Shown here: in pieces, positions 1 to 9,664 of the stretch
How positions within the stretch are numbered: the stretch's first letter is position 1
How the letters are laid out: the number at the start of each line of letters is the position of its first letter
From: Rhodobiaceae bacterium
GTDB lineage: Bacteria; Pseudomonadota; Alphaproteobacteria; RS24
NCBI GenBank assembly: GCA_018673175.1
Contig: JABHDF010000026.1
Coordinates: 1-64,000, forward strand
Direction of reading: 5' to 3'
Length of the DNA: 64,000 bases
The notes under the pieces: model-generated
What the model was told of the DNA's origin: nothing
Seen by the model: only the letters and a program-made list of their open reading frames with translations
Database searches by the model: none
Translations under genes and position numbers: made by a program

Positions 1-63
1 AATGAAATGCGCCGTAAGCAGGACCAAGCAGAAGCGGCGAAACGCCGCGAGAACGAGGAGTAA
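1..63 (+). CDS. C-terminal fragment of a protein upstream of atpB, probably AtpI (truncated by window edge)
   Basis: Open frame NEMRRKQDQAEAAKRRENEE* ends 3 nt before atpB; position fits atpI in alphaproteobacterial F0 operons. Confidence 0.5.
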   Translation, partial: NEMRRKQDQAEAAKRRENEE

Positions 64-66
64 AGC

Positions 67-843
67 GTGGCTGGTACAAGTAACGCACAAGGTGGCGCTG
101 GCATCGATCCGATGCACCAGTTTGAAGTGCACCCCATTATCGAGCTTCCAACCGGGGCCGGTATTGATACCTCCTTCACCAATGCCTCGCTTTGGATGGT
201 ATTGGCGATCGGTCTTTCTAGTTTGTTTTTAATTGCTGCTTCGCGCCGCACGTCCATCGTGCCGGGCCGCCTGCAGCTGATGGGTGAGATGTCTTACAGC
301 TTCGTCGCCAATATGGTGAAAGAAAACGTGGGCACGGAAGGTATGAAATACTTCCCGTTCATTTTCTCTCTCTTTATCTTCATCTTATTCTGCAACATGC
401 TCGGCATGCTGCCATATAGCTTTACCGTGACCAGTCACCTGATTGTGACCTTCGCGCTGGCTGCCACGGTGTTCCTTTTGGTTACTTTGGTGGGGTTTGC
501 GCGCCACGGCGTCGGCTTTTTGAAACTGTTTGTGCCATCTGGCATTCCGGTTGTTTTGCTGCCGCTTTTGGTAGTGATTGAAGTTATTTCTTATCTGACA
601 CGCCCCGTGAGCCTGTCGGTTCGTTTGTTCGGCAATATGATGGCCGGCCATACGATGCTTAAAATTTTTGGTGGCTTTGTGGTTGGCTTGAGTTCGGCTG
701 GCCTCATTCCGTTGGCGATTGCTCCGTTTGCCTTAATGGTGGCGTTTACCGGTTTGGAACTTTTGATCGCTGGGCTGCAAGCCTATGTGTTCACCATTCT
801 AACTTGTATCTATCTCAACGAAGCCATTCATATGGACCACTAA
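67..843 (+). CDS. atpB: F0F1 ATP synthase subunit a (GTG start)
   Basis: Transmembrane protein with SVRLFGNMMAGH and C-terminal AYVFTILTCIYLNEAIHMDH; followed by c, b', b. Confidence 0.95.
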   Translation: MAGTSNAQGGAGIDPMHQFEVHPIIELPTGAGIDTSFTNASLWMVLAIGLSSLFLIAASRRTSIVPGRLQLMGEMSYSFVANMVKENVGTEGMKYFPFIFSLFIFILFCNMLGMLPYSFTVTSHLIVTFALAATVFLLVTLVGFARHGVGFLKLFVPSGIPVVLLPLLVVIEVISYLTRPVSLSVRLFGNMMAGHTMLKIFGGFVVGLSSAGLIPLAIAPFALMVAFTGLELLIAGLQAYVFTILTCIYLNEAIHMDH

Positions 844-892
844 TTAGAACCTTTACGACTAAATTAACCACCTAACTACGCCTACGGGCAAA

Positions 893-1135
893 ATGGAGAC
901 TAAGACCATGGAAGCAGAAGCAGCAAAATATATTGGCGCAGGTATCGCATGTATCGCTCTAGCCGGAGCGGGTATCTCAATCGGTACGATTTTTGGTAAC
1001 TATTTGGCAGGCGCTCTGCGCAATCCAAGTGCAGCCCAAGGTCAGTTCCCGAACCTCCTGCTCGGCTTTGCCCTTGCAGAAGCCACAGGCCTATTTGGTC
1101 TGATTATCGCTCTTATCTTGCTGTTTGTTGTCTAA
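893..1135 (+). CDS. atpE: F0F1 ATP synthase subunit c (start 893 or 908)
   Basis: [33 protein letters not shown]...[20 protein letters not shown]. Confidence 0.95.
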   Translation: METKTMEAEAAKYIGAGIACIALAGAGISIGTIFGNYLAGALRNPSAAQGQFPNLLLGFALAEATGLFGLIIALILLFVV

Positions 1136-1190
1136 TCAACAAACCTCAAGGTTGAACGTTAAGTAACTTAAAAGTTCTAGGAGACCGCCA

Positions 1191-1700
1191 ATGCCACAGC
1201 TTGATCCAAGCAGTTTTGGCTCCCAGCTATTTTGGCTGGCGATTTGTTTTGTCACGCTTTATCTGGTGATGGCCGTATTCGTACTGCCACGCATTACCGG
1301 AACTTTGGCGGCGCGAGCTGACCAAATGGAAGGCGATTTGGCGGAAGCTGAAGCCTTGCGCGATAAAGCAGAAGCGGCTCTTGCAGCTTATGAAGATGCT
1401 CTAGCCCAGGCGCGCACCCGCGCGCTGGGGCTGGCGCAAGACATGCGGGCGGACGTGCAAGCCGAGACCGAGCGTCAAAAAGGCGAGCTGGATGCCAGCC
1501 TCGCGGAAGCGGCGAAAGCGGCAGATGTTCGCCTCGAAGAGGCTCGCACCAAAGCTATGGAAGGCTTGCAAAACGCCGCCCAAGATATCGTGGCAGACGT
1601 GATGTCTGCGGTTGGTGTCGAACAGGCGGACGAAAAAGCGGTCGCCAAAGCGGTGACGCAATCTTTTGCCTCGGCCTCTGATACAGTTAAAGCAGGATAA
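1191..1700 (+). CDS. atpG: F0F1 ATP synthase subunit b'
   Basis: N-terminal TM plus long charged coiled coil; first of two b-type genes. Confidence 0.85.
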   Translation: MPQLDPSSFGSQLFWLAICFVTLYLVMAVFVLPRITGTLAARADQMEGDLAEAEALRDKAEAALAAYEDALAQARTRALGLAQDMRADVQAETERQKGELDASLAEAAKAADVRLEEARTKAMEGLQNAAQDIVADVMSAVGVEQADEKAVAKAVTQSFASASDTVKAG

Positions 1701-1705
1701 GTCTT

Positions 1706-2188
1706 ATGTTTGATGAAAGCTTTTTTGTCGCGCTCGCGTTTTTTACCGTTATCGGGGCCTTTGTCTATTTTGGCCTGCCGAAAAAACTGATGCAATCTTT
1801 GGACGAGAAATCGACCGAAATTGCCGATGAACTAGAGCACGCTCGCACGTTGCGCGGCGAAGCTGAAAAAGTTCTGGCTGACTATGAAGCCCAGCGCAAG
1901 CAGGCTGAAAAGCAGGCCGAAGAAATTATCGCACAAGCCAAACTATCGGCAGAGCGCACGGCCAGCGAAGCGCGCGAAGCCATGCAAAGCGCCATGGAGC
2001 GGCGCACAGCGCAAGCCGAAAGCAAAATCAAGCGGGCGGAAGAGCTGTTGCAAAAAGAAGTACGCAGCGCAATTGCCAGCTTGGCAGTGGATGCGGCGTC
2101 TAACTTGGTGGCTTCGGGTCTGAGTGCCGCGGCGGCGAAAAAGCTGGTCGATGAAAACATCTCCGAGCTAGGCTCTCGCCTCAACTAA
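1706..2188 (+). CDS. atpF: F0F1 ATP synthase subunit b
   Basis: N-terminal TM plus coiled coil; second b-type gene. Confidence 0.88.
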   Translation: MFDESFFVALAFFTVIGAFVYFGLPKKLMQSLDEKSTEIADELEHARTLRGEAEKVLADYEAQRKQAEKQAEEIIAQAKLSAERTASEAREAMQSAMERRTAQAESKIKRAEELLQKEVRSAIASLAVDAASNLVASGLSAAAAKKLVDENISELGSRLN

Positions 2189-2197
2189 TTTTCTATT

Positions 2198-4030
2198 TTA
2201 TTTTACGCTAGACGCCACGCTTGCGCGCACTTTGTCTTGGGCGTGATAGCGCGGCCAACTTTCGGCGGCCAAGATGCGTTGGCTAATCGGCTCTTGTTTT
2301 AGCCGATCGCGATAGATCCATAGATTGCTCATTACTTTTTGAACATAGTCTCGGGTTTCGGGTGCCGGCAGACTTTCGATGAACAAGAGCGGGTCGGTAA
2401 CGCCTTTCAGCTCGCGGCGCCAGCGGCGAACATTGCCGGGCCCCCCATTATAGGCGGCCAGCGCCAAGATAAGACTTTTATCAAAATAACGATCGCTCAA
2501 CAGCATACTCAAATACCGATTGCCAATCTCAAGGTTTAAGTCGGCATCGAGCAATTGGTCGCGCCCTGAGCGGCGATACAGGCTGCGGTCTCCGGTCACA
2601 AAGGCGGCGGTGCCAGGCATGATTTGCATCAGCCCGCGCGCGCCCGCACGAGATTTGGCGCGCGCCTTAAACCGGCTTTCTTGGCGCACCAAAGCATGCA
2701 CAAGGGCGGCGTCCACCGTTTTCATATCCTGTTTGGTGTTGGGTTTGGAGACGGGCACAATATCGACCACAGGATAGCTGCTTTCATATAAAGGCAGCGG
2801 AAGACCGTTCGAAATACGTCCCCCCAGACGCGATGCCAAAGCCAATTGTACAGCAGGATATTGATTGTCGCGCGCATAAGACAACAGCGCGCGCGCATCT
2901 ATTTCGCTCACTCTTTCTTGTAAATATAACAGTTCCAGCTCGGCCAATTCTTCTTGCTTCGCGTCGCGCAAAGCGCGTGCGCGGCGTAAGGCTGGATGGG
3001 AGGCAAACAGGTTGCCAGTGTTTTGGTCGGCGCGGCGCCAGTCGATAATCAACCCATTGCGCATATGTTGCATGGCCAGAAGGGCATAGAAATTAGGGCC
3101 ACTTCGCGCGGCCGAGCGCAAATGCAATTCGGCCTCTTGTATTTTTCCCTTATCGCGCAAGCCCCGTGCCGTCCAATAAGACGCCTGCGCCCGCAGTTTC
3201 GGGCTGGCGGTTCGGTTCAGGGCTAGTTTTTCAAAATGGTGAATGGCCAGATCTAATTTTCCCAAACGATAGGCGGCCAGGCCTACGTGCCAATCCGACA
3301 TCTGGACATATTGGCGCGAGCGCGTGGCCTCCAATGCCAACTCCAAGGCTTGGGGTACTTTGCCCTCTATGTAATAGGAGCGCGCGATGAGAGATTTTAA
3401 AAAATCTGTTTCAGCCGATTTCAGCCGAACATCTTGCGTTGTTTGCTTGATATATTTCAGCGCTTGGGAAGGGCGCTCTCGGCGCACCATGGAGCTGACT
3501 TCATTTTTAATCCGTCGGGCTGTGCGCGTGCGAAACAGGCTTTGGCCGCTGCTTAATTTCTCGTTGAAATAAACTCGAGAGGGTGGGCGCTTGGGCATAG
3601 AGACGCCGCGCGGTTTGCGCTTTTGCGCCAATTTATAAACCTGCCAGGCGCCGGGTTGGTCGGCATAGTTTTTCAACCAATCGCGCAATTCCGTCCAGCG
3701 CGCCCGATAGGCGGTTGGGTGCATATAGCGCTGAAACAAGACATGGCCCATGAGGGTTGGTTTTTCCAATTGATTGATCAAACGATCGGCGCGCCGCCAG
3801 TTGGCGTTCTGCTGCAGCTCAAAAATATTTTGATATAAAACCGTATCGGGCAGCTTGGTCGCGGTTGCAAAAGCAGGCCGAGCCGGCGGCGCAGGTTTGG
3901 CCGCCGCGGGCACGCTCATGCCAATCCCTATACCCATAACGAGCCAGACAGACAAAATGGCGCGTCTGGCGCGAGGCGCTATTTTTACGATCGGTCTCAA
4001 GCGTTCACCAATTTGGCTTTCAGCGCGCAT
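2198..4030 (-). CDS. Lytic murein transglycosylase (SLT family)
   Basis: ALVRQESRFKARAKSRAGARGLMQIMPGTA...ALAAYNGGPGNVRRW; start chosen at internal ATG (MRAESQIGERL) followed by signal-like segment; longer ORF to 4138 overlaps the UDG gene. Confidence 0.88.
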   Translation of the reverse strand: MRAESQIGERLRPIVKIAPRARRAILSVWLVMGIGIGMSVPAAAKPAPPARPAFATATKLPDTVLYQNIFELQQNANWRRADRLINQLEKPTLMGHVLFQRYMHPTAYRARWTELRDWLKNYADQPGAWQVYKLAQKRKPRGVSMPKRPPSRVYFNEKLSSGQSLFRTRTARRIKNEVSSMVRRERPSQALKYIKQTTQDVRLKSAETDFLKSLIARSYYIEGKVPQALELALEATRSRQYVQMSDWHVGLAAYRLGKLDLAIHHFEKLALNRTASPKLRAQASYWTARGLRDKGKIQEAELHLRSAARSGPNFYALLAMQHMRNGLIIDWRRADQNTGNLFASHPALRRARALRDAKQEELAELELLYLQERVSEIDARALLSYARDNQYPAVQLALASRLGGRISNGLPLPLYESSYPVVDIVPVSKPNTKQDMKTVDAALVHALVRQESRFKARAKSRAGARGLMQIMPGTAAFVTGDRSLYRRSGRDQLLDADLNLEIGNRYLSMLLSDRYFDKSLILALAAYNGGPGNVRRWRRELKGVTDPLLFIESLPAPETRDYVQKVMSNLWIYRDRLKQEPISQRILAAESWPRYHAQDKVRASVASSVK

Positions 4031-4920
4031 AAATCTGCCCAAACATCGGCTTTGGTTTCTGGCCGACGCACCAGATAGGCGGGGTGCAGCATCGGCAAGG
4101 CTTTTAGCTTCAAGGTTTCTGGCTGATAGGTCTGCCATTGGCCGCGAAGTTTGGTGATACCAACTTGGGTGCCGAGTAGCGTTTTGCTGGATATATTGCC
4201 AGCCAGCAACAAAATTTCAGGCTGTGCCAATTCAATGTGACGCTCCACGAAAGGCTGGCACATCGCAATCTCATCGACCGAGGGCGACCGATTTCCCGGC
4301 GGACGCCAAGGCACGATATTGGTGAGGTAAACGTTCTCGTCGCGGCTGAGGCCAATGGAAGCCAGCATTTTATCGAGCATTTGCCCCGCCGGCCCCACAA
4401 AGGGTCTGCCTTCCAGGTCTTCTTCTTTGCCCGGCGCTTCGCCGATGAGCATAACTTTGGAGCCGAGCGAGCCATCTTGAAACACGCAGTTTTTTGCGGT
4501 GGATTTTAGCCCGCAAAGTTCGAAACTTTGTATCGCCTGGTGCAATTGTTCGAGCGTATCGGCGCCAGCCGCGGCTTTTTTGGCCATGGCGATGGCGTCT
4601 TTTATTTCGTTGCCGCCTGCATTTGGGGTCGCCGGTTTGGCAATCGGCATCGCGGGCTTCACAAGAGACGCGGGCGCCAAAGAGGCTTGGCGCGCGTCTT
4701 GCATTTCTGCAAGTCCGGGGGCGCTGGTGGATGGCGTGTGAGCTGGCGTCTCGCGGATGGCGGCGGGCGCAATTTCTGGCGAAGCAACCGAGCCTTGCTG
4801 ATAATAGGGCACGGGCGTTTGAGCCAACACATCGGTGCAGCCTGCGTCTAGGTGCTGGCGCAGCAAGTCGATAATCTGATGTTGGGTCAAACCGGTCATT
4901 GTCTGGCCGCCACTCCTCAT
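3997..4920 (-). CDS. Uracil-DNA glycosylase, family 4 type
   Basis: VMLIGEAPGKEEDLEGRPFVGPAGQMLDKML...NIVPWRPPGNRSP...MLHPAYLVRRPETK. Confidence 0.9.
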   Translation of the reverse strand: MRSGGQTMTGLTQHQIIDLLRQHLDAGCTDVLAQTPVPYYQQGSVASPEIAPAAIRETPAHTPSTSAPGLAEMQDARQASLAPASLVKPAMPIAKPATPNAGGNEIKDAIAMAKKAAAGADTLEQLHQAIQSFELCGLKSTAKNCVFQDGSLGSKVMLIGEAPGKEEDLEGRPFVGPAGQMLDKMLASIGLSRDENVYLTNIVPWRPPGNRSPSVDEIAMCQPFVERHIELAQPEILLLAGNISSKTLLGTQVGITKLRGQWQTYQPETLKLKALPMLHPAYLVRRPETKADVWADLCALKAKLVNA

Positions 4921-5197
4921 GATTTAAGTGTCCTCAAGATAAGCTGCTTCGTTTCCTTTGGCTTAACTAAATATGCTTTTTTTGCTTGATAGACCGCTCT
5001 CGCCACCAACAATGACATAGGGTCGCATGGGCTGTCGTTTGGCTTGGGTGTGCGGCTGCGAAAGCCTATAATTAGCCCAAGGGCGCAGGCTCTCCTCGGG
5101 GGGTCGGCGCAATAAATTTTGTCACAACGGTGACGCAAGGCGGTTTTTCTGCTATAGAAAACTCCAAATTAGCGACAGTTATTTAACGGAGCATAAA

Positions 5198-6910
5198 ATG
5201 AGTGAATTGCCAGTAAATCAGGTCAACACGCGCCAAGGCTGGGCTTTGGCCCCCGAAGAACGCGAAGGCATGGAATATGATGTGGTGATTGTTGGGGGCG
5301 GCCCTGCGGGTCTGTCGGCGGCGATTCGCTTGAAACAAATGGCGGCCGAAAAAGGCGAAGAAGTCTCGGTTTGTGTTCTCGAGAAGGGCTCCGAAATTGG
5401 CGCTCATATTCTCTCGGGTGCGGTTATTGATCCGGTCGGCATCGAGCGTTTGTTCCCCGATTGGAAAGCCATGGGCGCGCCGCTGGAAACAGAAGTGACG
5501 AGCGAACGTTTCTTGGTTCTGGGCCCTGCGGGATCTTTCCCGCTGCCAAACTTCATGCTGCCGCCTTTGATGAAAAACCACGGCAATTATATCGCCAGTC
5601 TTGGCAATGTTGCGCGTTGGTTGGCCGAACAAGCCGAGGGCATGGGCGTCGAAATTTACCCAGGCTTTGCGGCGGCTGAATTGCTATTGGACGAAAATGG
5701 CGCGGTTCGCGGTGTGGCCACGGGCGACATGGGCGTTTCTAAAGAAGGCACCAAAAAAGACGGGTGGATGCCGGGCATGGAATTGCTGGCGAAATATACC
5801 TTGCTGGGAGAAGGCGTGCGTGGCTCGCTTTCCAAAGCGGCCATTGCGCAATATGAGCTGGATAAAGATAGCGACTACCAAAAATTTGGTCTCGGCATTA
5901 AAGAGCTATGGCAAATCGACCCTGCGCAACACAAGCCAGGCTATGTGCAGCACACATTTGGCTGGCCGCTAGATAATAAAACCGGCGGCGGCTCGTGGAT
6001 GTATCACTTTGGCGATGGCCTCGTTTCCATCGGTTTTGTGACCCATTTGAATTATCAAAATCCGCATTTGTCGCCCTATGACGAATTTCAGCGTTTCAAA
6101 ATGCACCCAACCATCAAGCCTGTTTTGCAAGGCGGCAAGCGCATCTCTTATGGCGCGCGCGCGATTACCGAAGGCGGCTATCAGTCGGTGCCTAAATTGG
6201 CTTTCCCGGGTGGTGCGCTTATTGGTTGCTCGGCTGGTTTTGTTAATCTGCCGCGTATTAAAGGCAGCCATAACGCTATGGAAACCGGAATTATGGCCGC
6301 CGAAGCTGCTTTTGACGCGGTCACCTCGGGCCGCTCGCATGATGAGCTAGAAGCCTATCAAAGCGCCTATGACGGCTCGCGCGTTGCCAAAGAACTGTCG
6401 ATGGTGCGCAATGTGAAGCCGCTGCTGACAAAATTTGGCACGGTTTTGGGCACGATGTTGGGTGGTGTAGAAATGTGGATGCGGACTTTGGGCATCGGCT
6501 TGCCGTTCACCATGCACCACACAAAGGCCGACCACGCGAGCTTGAAAAAAGCCTCTGAGTGCAAGCCCATTGATTATCCAAAATATGACAATGAAGTGGC
6601 TTTCGACAAATTGTCGTCAGTGTTCTTGTCGGCAACCAACCATGAGGAAGACCAGCCCGCTCACTTGACGCTGAAAGATGCGTCGGTGCCGATTGAGGTA
6701 AACTTGCGCGATTATGATGAGCCCGCGCAACGCTATTGCCCGGCCGGTGTTTATGAGATTGTAGCGGAAGAAAATGGGGACAACCCGCGTTTGCAAATCA
6801 ATGCGCAAAACTGCGTGCATTGCAAAACCTGTGACATTAAATGCCCAAGTCAGAACATTAATTGGGTGGTGCCAGAAGGCGCAGGCGGGCCAAACTACCC
6901 GAACATGTAA
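5198..6910 (+). CDS. Electron transfer flavoprotein-ubiquinone oxidoreductase
   Basis: FAD motif DVVIVGGGPAGLSAAIRLK; C-terminal 4Fe-4S CVHCKTCDIKCPSQNINWVVPEGAGGPNYPNM. Confidence 0.95.
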   Translation: MSELPVNQVNTRQGWALAPEEREGMEYDVVIVGGGPAGLSAAIRLKQMAAEKGEEVSVCVLEKGSEIGAHILSGAVIDPVGIERLFPDWKAMGAPLETEVTSERFLVLGPAGSFPLPNFMLPPLMKNHGNYIASLGNVARWLAEQAEGMGVEIYPGFAAAELLLDENGAVRGVATGDMGVSKEGTKKDGWMPGMELLAKYTLLGEGVRGSLSKAAIAQYELDKDSDYQKFGLGIKELWQIDPAQHKPGYVQHTFGWPLDNKTGGGSWMYHFGDGLVSIGFVTHLNYQNPHLSPYDEFQRFKMHPTIKPVLQGGKRISYGARAITEGGYQSVPKLAFPGGALIGCSAGFVNLPRIKGSHNAMETGIMAAEAAFDAVTSGRSHDELEAYQSAYDGSRVAKELSMVRNVKPLLTKFGTVLGTMLGGVEMWMRTLGIGLPFTMHHTKADHASLKKASECKPIDYPKYDNEVAFDKLSSVFLSATNHEEDQPAHLTLKDASVPIEVNLRDYDEPAQRYCPAGVYEIVAEENGDNPRLQINAQNCVHCKTCDIKCPSQNINWVVPEGAGGPNYPNM

Positions 6911-6949
6911 GGTCTCGAGGTCGCTTTTCTAGCGCCTTGAGTTGCGCGG

Positions 6950-8749
6950 GTGACTTGTTACACTGGTAAGCAATCAAACGCGCATGAAGGTGTGAGCTCT
7001 ATGAATTGGCGGCAAGGATTATTAATCGGATTGGCTGGCGTCAGCGCGCTGGTGGCCTCGGGTGTCGTGTATATTTCGCAACGCGTGGATGCCTACATCG
7101 TTGAGCAAGGCGCCTCGGGTGCCTATCTCGCGGCTCGTCAAGCGACGTTATCTAAAGATTCTGAAGCCGCAGGCGACTATTGGTCGATGGCTTTATTGGC
7201 CCGTCCAAAGGACCAAAATCTGTTGAGCGCCGCTTTGCAGGCGCAAATTCTAGCTGGCCAAGTCGAGGCGGGTGTTACCTCCGCGCAACGCATTATTGCG
7301 GATAAGCAAGAGCATCGCCAAGCCCGGCTTTTATTGGCTATTGATGCCTTCAAGCAAAAAAATTATGCCGCCGCCCAGAGCCATCTGAGTGCGATGGAAA
7401 AAGGCCCTTTCGCGGAAATGCTCAACCCGAATATCCGGTTGTGGATTAGCGTTGCGCAAAAGGATCAGGCTGCACGCGATCGTGCCATTCAACAATTAGG
7501 GCGCGGCAGTGTGTTTGCTTCTGTGCCGCTGTCGCATTCGGCGCGGGTGTTGGAGCTGGCAGGCGAGCCAGACAAAGCCGAGCGCTATTATCAAGACGGC
7601 GTGCGGGCCGGCGGGGCGCGCTATTTATTCTTCACGCTATCTTATGGCGAATTTTTACACCGACGCGGCGAGCTGCGCCGAGCCCGCAAACTCTATGCGT
7701 TTTATGCCTCGCAGAATTTAGACAATGCTTATCTCAAAGCCGCGCAAGCCCGCCTTGATGTTGATCAGCCCGCGCCGCTCGAGGCCAGTCCGCAAGCCGG
7801 TTTGGCGAGTGCTTTTGGTGCCATTGCAGAGGCTATGGCGACGGAGCAGAGGATGGAATTGGCGCTCGGGTTTTATCGTATGGCCCAGCATTTAGAGCCT
7901 GAAAATGATCGCATCTCCTTCGCCATCGCCAGCCTGATGGGGCAGCGCGAGCGCTTTGTGCGGGCGGCCGAAGAATTTGCCGCCATTGCTGCAGACGCGC
8001 CATCTTATGCGGATGCGCAAATTCAGCGGGCGCAAATGTTGTTTCAAGCCGGCGCCAGCGAGGCGGCAATTGCGGTCTTATCGGCGCAAGCCAGAGCGAT
8101 TCCCGACAATCGGGATATCTTAATTTCTCTGGGCGACCTGTATCGCTCCGAGCAACGCTTTGCAGAGGCCGAGACGGCTTACGACAAAGCGATTGAAATG
8201 GGTACGGAAATAGCGCAAGGGCCCAACCCGCGCGATTGGTTTTTATATTTCGCACGCGGCATGATGCGCGAGCGGCTGGGCAGTTGGGATATGGCAGAGT
8301 TGGATTTGCAGACCGCACGTAAACTGTCTGGCGACGAACCCAATGTCTTAAATTATCTCGGCTATAGCTGGATCAACCAAGGTATCTACCTCGATGAAGG
8401 GCTGAAAATTATTCGCGAAGCGGTCAAAAAAGAGCCGAAAAACGGGGCCTTCGTGGATAGTTTGGGCTGGGCCCATTATCGCTTAGGAAATTACAAACAA
8501 GCGCTGATTTTGCTGGAACGAGCCTCGAAAATCGAGAGCGGCGATCCGGTCGTCACCGATCATTTGGGCGATGCGCTATGGCGCGTTGGGCGGCAAGTGG
8601 AAGCTCGCTATCAATGGCGCAAGGCGCTGGCGTTTGAACCGACCCTGGAAGACCGCGCCAAAATTGAAGATAAATTGTTAACCGGCCTCGGCCCCGCCGA
8701 GAAGAAAAAACCCAAAGCTCATATGCCGCGCGGCGGCACGGCCATCTAG
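6950..8749 (+). CDS. Tetratricopeptide repeat protein (start may be 7001)
   Basis: N-terminal hydrophobic segment; multiple TPR-like units (NVLNYLGYSWINQG..., FVDSLGWAHYRLGNYKQAL...). Confidence 0.85.
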   Translation: MTCYTGKQSNAHEGVSSMNWRQGLLIGLAGVSALVASGVVYISQRVDAYIVEQGASGAYLAARQATLSKDSEAAGDYWSMALLARPKDQNLLSAALQAQILAGQVEAGVTSAQRIIADKQEHRQARLLLAIDAFKQKNYAAAQSHLSAMEKGPFAEMLNPNIRLWISVAQKDQAARDRAIQQLGRGSVFASVPLSHSARVLELAGEPDKAERYYQDGVRAGGARYLFFTLSYGEFLHRRGELRRARKLYAFYASQNLDNAYLKAAQARLDVDQPAPLEASPQAGLASAFGAIAEAMATEQRMELALGFYRMAQHLEPENDRISFAIASLMGQRERFVRAAEEFAAIAADAPSYADAQIQRAQMLFQAGASEAAIAVLSAQARAIPDNRDILISLGDLYRSEQRFAEAETAYDKAIEMGTEIAQGPNPRDWFLYFARGMMRERLGSWDMAELDLQTARKLSGDEPNVLNYLGYSWINQGIYLDEGLKIIREAVKKEPKNGAFVDSLGWAHYRLGNYKQALILLERASKIESGDPVVTDHLGDALWRVGRQVEARYQWRKALAFEPTLEDRAKIEDKLLTGLGPAEKKKPKAHMPRGGTAI

Positions 8750-8761
8750 GGCCCATTTCTT

Positions 8762-9664
8762 ATGCCCAACTCGACGCTCATCTTGTCAGCACCGGCTAAG
8801 GTAAATTTGAGCTTGCGGGTGCGCGCCAAGACCGGCGACGGCTATCATGCTCTTGAGAGCCTCGTGGGCTTTGCCGACATTGGCGACAGGCTGCATTTGG
8901 CGGCCTCAAAGGCCCCATCGACAGTGGAAGTCAGCGGCGAATTTTCTGGCGCCCTAACGGGGATGGCTCCACAAGATAATTTAATCTTGCGCGCCATTGC
9001 AGCCCTAGAGCAAGCCAGGGGTCAGGCGTTTAACACGCATGTGGTGTTGGAAAAAAACCTCCCCGTTGCCGCGGGTTTGGGGGGCGGTTCGGCCGATGCA
9101 GCCGCCGCTTTGCGCGGCGTCATGCAGCTGTATGGGGTGCCAAGAAAAGCGCCAGAATTGGCAGAAATGGCGCTCAGCCTTGGCGCTGATGTGCCGGTCT
9201 GTTTGGCTTCGGCCCCCGCATGGATGACCGGCATAGGCGAGCGACTGACCGCCTTACCTGATTTCCCTGCCGCGGATATTATTTTGGTGAACCCGCGTGT
9301 AAGGATGCCAACCGCCGAGGTGTTTGCCGCCTTACAAGCACCGCAAGATGGCCAATCGGCCCAACCCATTCCCGATGGGTGGTCGGATTTAGCGGCTCTT
9401 TGTGACTTTCTTTTGGCCCAAGGCAATGACCTGCAAAATGGCGCCATCTCGCTGGCGCCCGTGATTGCAGATTGCGTGTCGGCTTTGCATCATGCGGGCG
9501 CAAAGTTTGCGGCGATGAGTGGTTCGGGGGCGAGCTGTTTTGCCTTATGCGAAGCTGGCCAAGGCGCGCATGTTGGCGCGGCCTATCGGGCACAGCGGGG
9601 CCAAGACTGGGTTCAGGTAGGTCGATTAATAGGCGCGGGCGATACAAAAATCGACGAGGCGTAA
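8762..9664 (+). CDS. ispE: 4-diphosphocytidyl-2-C-methyl-D-erythritol kinase
   Basis: APAKVNLSLRVRAKTGDGYHALESLV; GHMP motif NLPVAAGLGGGSADAAAALR. Confidence 0.95.
   Translation: MPNSTLILSAPAKVNLSLRVRAKTGDGYHALESLVGFADIGDRLHLAASKAPSTVEVSGEFSGALTGMAPQDNLILRAIAALEQARGQAFNTHVVLEKNLPVAAGLGGGSADAAAALRGVMQLYGVPRKAPELAEMALSLGADVPVCLASAPAWMTGIGERLTALPDFPAADIILVNPRVRMPTAEVFAALQAPQDGQSAQPIPDGWSDLAALCDFLLAQGNDLQNGAISLAPVIADCVSALHHAGAKFAAMSGSGASCFALCEAGQGAHVGAAYRAQRGQDWVQVGRLIGAGDTKIDEA

Noticed and set aside
2-232. 76-aa ORF at the window start
   Set aside because: Wrong frame; overlaps the better-supported AtpI tail and atpB.
4917-5138. 73-aa minus-strand ORF between the UDG gene and etfD
   Set aside because: No recognisable domain and it spans the likely etfD promoter region; unsupported.
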